DNA of 64,000 bases, from NCBI RefSeq assembly GCF_024436375.1, contig NZ_JAFMZM010000002.1, positions 682,001 through 746,000 on the forward strand. Reading direction: 5' to 3'. The notes under the pieces are model-generated. The model saw nothing but the letters and a program-made list of their open reading frames with translations, was not told the origin of the DNA and did not search any database. The stretch is from Nocardioides astragali. Lineage in GTDB: Bacteria > Actinomycetota > Actinomycetes > Propionibacteriales > Nocardioidaceae. The position numbers were made by a program, and so were the translations under genes. Every line of letters begins with the position of its first letter. The stretch's first letter is position 1. Shown here in pieces: positions 60,888-64,000 of the stretch.

Positions 60888-63416
60888 TCAGGGGCTCGGG
60901 GACGGTTCGGACGTCGGCGACGTGGATGGCTCCGGCGAGACAGGTGACGTCGACGCGGTGGAGCTCGGTGACGGCGTGGGTGTCAGCGTCGTGCTCGTCG
61001 GGGACTCCGTGGGAATGGGAGTCGGCGTGGGAGTTGGAGTCGGCGTGGGAGTTGGTGTCGGCGTCGTCGACGACGTGCTCGACTCCGTGGGCGTGGGCGT
61101 GAGGGTCGTGCCCGGGTCCGTGGGTGTGGGTGAGCTGGTCGTGGGGGACGGCGTGGGAGTAGAAGTCGACGTCGAGGTGGTCGAGGACGGCGAGGGTGTG
61201 GGACTGGACGTCGTCACGGGCGGCGCTCCCACCAGGATCTCGACGATCTCGTCCTTGAAGCCGTCGAGCTGCTCGGTGATCTCCGTGAGCGAGTAGGAAC
61301 CGATGTTGTGCGCGAACTGGATGAGGCGGTCCCACACCCCCGCGAGGGCGAGGAGCTGCTCCTCCCCCGGCTCCCCCGGGATCGACAGCACCAGCTGGCT
61401 GGCGACGGCCGCGGTGATGCAGGAGTGGCAGTCGTAGTTGGCCGCGACAGCGAGGTTCTGCGGCACGATCACCTGGGCGTCGTCCATGATGAGCACCACC
61501 TGGAACGCCACGGCCACGGCGACACAGTCGGAGCATGACGCATAGGCATGCGCCTCGTTGACGTTGAGCACCTGGTCGTCCTGCGCCCACACCAGGGCGA
61601 AGGCGACGTCATAGGTGACCGAGTCGTCCGTGGTGTTGACCGCCAACGCCTGGTTGTCCCCCTGCTCCGGCGGGAGCGGCTGGTCGAACGGGAACACCCA
61701 CGCGTCGTCGTCCGGGCTCGGCCCAGGAGTCGGGCTCGGTGTCTGGGACCCGGGGGCCGACTCCGTCGGATCGAGTGACGGGGAGGGAGACGGCTCGGGC
61801 TCGTCCTGCGTGGTGTCGTCCTCCTCGGTCGGGACCAGCACCATCGAGAGGACCGGGTCCTCCTTCGTCGGCAGGACGCTGCCCTCCTCGAAGGCGGCCA
61901 CGAGGGGATCACCGCTGGAGAGCCGTTCGCGAGCGGCTGCGCCGATCGGGAGCGCCGGTTGCGCTGGAGCCGCAGCGGTGTCGTCCGCCGCCGCGCTCAC
62001 AGGGGTGCCTGCCGCTGCCCTGAAGAGGCTCGCGACGGTGCCCGTCTCGCCCGGCGCGATCGGCTCGTAGGCGCCTGGGTGCGGCCACCAGGCCCACGAC
62101 AGACCGGTGACGAGCGTGGCGCTCAGCGCGGCCGCCGTCACGCGCTTCACCTGCGAGCCGCGGCTCCAGTCGGACAGCCCGCGGAACCACCGGAGCCCGA
62201 GCCGCCCCAGGATCACGGCGCACGCCAGGACCGGCAGGACCACACCCAACAGCTGCAGCGCGTGGCCCGCCACGTCCACGAGTCCTCCGGAACGCCAAGC
62301 CTCCGAGACTCCCGCGGCGTCGTCGCGCATCGCCGCGCCTGCGGTGCCCAGCAATCGCGGCACGGCGGCCACGAGGGCGACCAGCATCAATGCCATCAAG
62401 GGCACGGTCACCAGGACCCACAGGGTGATCACGACACGCGCCCAAGGCGTCAACACCGCGTTCTCCGGTGCCTTCCACCGGTGCGGCAACAGACCCAGCA
62501 GGGTCGGTCGGATGCGCTGGTAGAGGTCGGGGACCCCCGCGAGGTCAGCCAGCAGGTGATAGCCGTCGAAACGCAGCAACGGGAGCAGCTGCTGGGCCAT
62601 CTGCAGCACCTGCGTCGCGACCAGCAGCAGGAGCGCCTCCCAGCCCGTCGACCACCACCACACGTAGGTGAGCACCACGACGATGGCGTTGAAGTACAAC
62701 CCACCCAGGTCGGTGCGGATCCGACCCGCCCTCCCGAGCCGGTAGCTGTCGGTGACATCGGTGTAGAACGCGGGCCACACGACGTACAGGCCCGCCCCCA
62801 TGGCACCCGGTTCGGCTCCGCTGTAGCGGGCGGCCGCAGCGTGCCCGAACTCGTGGAAGCCGCCGGCGATCACCGACACCACGAAGACCAGCAGGAGGAG
62901 GTGCGGGCGCTCGAAAGCGTCGTACGCCGACGCGCCGAGACCTCGCTCGAAGAACACCCAGCCGATCACCGCGACGAAGCCGACGATCACGACGAGCGCC
63001 AGCAGAGGACGGAACAGCACCCGGAACGGGTCCGTGAGACGGCGCGTGGTGCTGGGGTCGGTGACGGCGAACCGGGGGTTGAGACCCAGCAACGGGTCGC
63101 TGCGCTTGAGCTCGGGGTCGGAGCCGTCGGCGTTCCTGAGCAGTCCGAGGGGACGCAGGTGCGAGTCGACCAGCGTCCTGACATCGGCCTCCGTCACGGC
63201 GCGCCCGGACGCGCGCCCGACCACCTCCGCGACCTCCGCGTGGGTCCGGGTGCCGTCGGCGGCCTGCAGGACGAGGTACAGCAGGCTCGTCAGCTGGAGC
63301 ACCTGACCGTCGCTGCGCCTCACCAGGGCCGGCGGGGTCCGGTAGCCGGACCCCTCCATCTCCCCGATCAGCTGGACTCCGTCGACCCGGGTCGGCGCGT
63401 CGACCAGCGTGGTCAC
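60888..63416 (-). CDS. M50-type membrane zinc metalloprotease with Ser/Thr/Pro tail
   Basis: 842 aa. An N-terminal winged-helix/PqqD-like part (1-110) precedes a polytopic M50 domain (about 130-450). The zinc site is HEFGH (H188, E189, H192) and a second ligand region is LLRFDGYHLLADL (D284). An extracytoplasmic domain follows with two Cys repeats (CSDCVAVAVAFQVVLI and CHSCITAAVASQLVLS). The tail is a Thr/Pro/Ser-rich repeat. Start is GTG 63416, overlapping the upstream stop. It resembles the putative peptide zinc metalloproteases of actinobacteria. Confidence 0.84.
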   Translation of the reverse strand: MTTLVDAPTRVDGVQLIGEMEGSGYRTPPALVRRSDGQVLQLTSLLYLVLQAADGTRTHAEVAEVVGRASGRAVTEADVRTLVDSHLRPLGLLRNADGSDPELKRSDPLLGLNPRFAVTDPSTTRRLTDPFRVLFRPLLALVVIVGFVAVIGWVFFERGLGASAYDAFERPHLLLLVFVVSVIAGGFHEFGHAAAARYSGAEPGAMGAGLYVVWPAFYTDVTDSYRLGRAGRIRTDLGGLYFNAIVVVLTYVWWWSTGWEALLLLVATQVLQMAQQLLPLLRFDGYHLLADLAGVPDLYQRIRPTLLGLLPHRWKAPENAVLTPWARVVITLWVLVTVPLMALMLVALVAAVPRLLGTAGAAMRDDAAGVSEAWRSGGLVDVAGHALQLLGVVLPVLACAVILGRLGLRWFRGLSDWSRGSQVKRVTAAALSATLVTGLSWAWWPHPGAYEPIAPGETGTVASLFRAAAGTPVSAAADDTAAAPAQPALPIGAAARERLSSGDPLVAAFEEGSVLPTKEDPVLSMVLVPTEEDDTTQDEPEPSPSPSLDPTESAPGSQTPSPTPGPSPDDDAWVFPFDQPLPPEQGDNQALAVNTTDDSVTYDVAFALVWAQDDQVLNVNEAHAYASCSDCVAVAVAFQVVLIMDDAQVIVPQNLAVAANYDCHSCITAAVASQLVLSIPGEPGEEQLLALAGVWDRLIQFAHNIGSYSLTEITEQLDGFKDEIVEILVGAPPVTTSSPTPSPSSTTSTSTSTPTPSPTTSSPTPTDPGTTLTPTPTESSTSSTTPTPTPTPTPTPTPTPIPTESPTSTTLTPTPSPSSTASTSPVSPEPSTSPTSEPSPSP
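61021..61062. repeat. 18-bp tandem repeat coding Thr-Pro units
   Basis: GTCGGCGTGGGAGTTGG units at 61021-61038 and 61039-61056 differ in one base and start a third copy. On the minus strand they code the TPTPTP stretch of the protease tail. Prone to length variation by slippage. Confidence 0.7.
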
Positions 63417-64000
63417 TGAGTGGTGTCGCCGCTCGTGCCGTCGCCCGTGGCGGCCTCAGTGGCGGGATCAGTGGCGGGATCAGTGGCAGCGTCAGTGGTC
63501 GTGCCCGCCGCCTCAGTGGTGGTGCCGGAGGCGTCAGTGGTGCCGACGGCGTCGGTGGTCTCCGACGGCGTTGCGGCCGCCTCGTCGTCATCCGCGGACG
63601 CAGTGTCGGTGTCGACCGGCTCGACCGACGACTGGTTGATGTCTGACGTCTGGTGCGACGTGGCATCAGCCGATCCACTGATGGTCTGGGTGATGATCGC
63701 GTCCTGCTGGGCGATCGCAGTGGCCTGGGAGTCCTCGGAGAGGATGTTGGCGGCCACCGAGGCGTCGATCGGCGCCGCCACGTTGGCGTTGGCCGCGATC
63801 GCTCCGTTGATCGGGGCCGCCAGGTCTGCGTCGAGGTCGACGTTGACGTCCACGTTGAGCAGGTCGCCCGAGAGCAGGTCGCCGGTGTCCAGCCCGCCGG
63901 TCACGTCGTCCAGGACCTGCTCGACGGTTCCCACCACGTTGCCGGCCGTGTCCAGGACCTGGCCGGTGAGAGGATTGAGCGCGCCGATCACGTTGCCGGC
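63413..64000 (-). CDS. Asp/Ala/Thr-rich protein, N-terminus beyond window
   Basis: At least 195 aa, open at the right edge. Repeats of AGNV...G (AGNVIGALNPLTGQVLDTAGNVVGTVEQ), VNVDLDADLAAPINGAIAANANVAAPIDASVAANIL, then a Thr/Ala/Asp tail (TDAATDPATDPATEAATG). Low complexity, no Cys. It overlaps the M50 gene by four bases (GTGA), so the two are made together. It is a good candidate for the protease's partner or substrate. Confidence 0.65.
   Translation of the reverse strand, partial: AGNVIGALNPLTGQVLDTAGNVVGTVEQVLDDVTGGLDTGDLLSGDLLNVDVNVDLDADLAAPINGAIAANANVAAPIDASVAANILSEDSQATAIAQQDAIITQTISGSADATSHQTSDINQSSVEPVDTDTASADDDEAAATPSETTDAVGTTDASGTTTEAAGTTTDAATDPATDPATEAATGDGTSGDTTQ

Noticed and set aside
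61021..61062. CRISPR-like direct repeats
   Set aside because: Units are adjacent without spacers and code Thr-Pro repeats in the protease tail.

Overview
The window is about 70% GC and codes densely on both strands, with many GTG starts and 1-4 base stop/start overlaps. It carries RbpA, an lnt-ppm pair, an IdeR-type iron box, a rifamycin-associated element and an actinobacterial-type dif site. Together these point to the chromosome of a Nocardioides-like actinobacterium (Propionibacteriales). I see no rRNA, tRNA or CRISPR.

Layout. (1) 1-5484: a lysine-fermentation cluster, kamA (leftward, cut by the window edge) divergent from kdd-kamD-kamE-kal. (2) 5895-17895: housekeeping genes. These are lnt-ppm-fxsA, rbpA, an MFS permease with a GDPD phosphodiesterase, a small zinc protein, a 170-bp inverted-repeat element, an XRE-MurA fusion with its own palindrome, an alcohol dehydrogenase with a PhoD-type phosphatase, and a YcaQ-type glycosylase. 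(3) 17965-27518: a 618-aa orphan protein, a UvrA paralogue, a hydrolase, homocysteine methyltransferase, and a HelR/MFS divergent pair around a rifamycin-associated element. (4) 27535-41352: carbohydrate genes. These are an esterase, a secreted alginate-lyase-like enzyme under a LacI-type operator, a TetR/hydrolase pair, an XylR-type regulator, a sugar oxidoreductase/isomerase pair, and a giant secreted ThuA + sugar dehydrogenase protein. (5) 41627-44627: a 2,973-bp mobile element integrated at dif. (6) 44981-50788: a nuclease, two methyltransferases, small proteins, a PH-domain protein, GNAT and a GH5 cellulase. (7) 50826-56001: an iron-siderophore ABC importer with IdeR box, a nucleotidyltransferase and a PAS histidine kinase. 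(8) 56159-58416: a SipW/TasA-like export cluster. (9) 58590-64000: a winged-helix regulator with twin operators and a membrane protein, a DUF1622 protein, an aldo/keto reductase, and an M50-type membrane metalloprotease with its partner gene.

The main discovery is region 5. A complete dif-like site (44600-44627) and a half site (41627-41654) share a 15-bp core. They bracket a small element that encodes no recombinase. The element carries the two halves of one rolling-circle Rep gene in permuted order: the HUH half ends at the right site and the Tyr half begins at the left site. Both halves read Pro-Ile-Thr-Asp through the shared core in the same frame. Xer-type excision would therefore make a circle with an intact Rep of about 291-310 aa, while integration splits the gene. 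This looks like an IMEX (integrative element exploiting Xer) whose replication gene is switched by its own attachment site. It carries a DUF4145 zinc-ribbon protein, a small helix-turn-helix protein and a large stem-loop that may be an origin.
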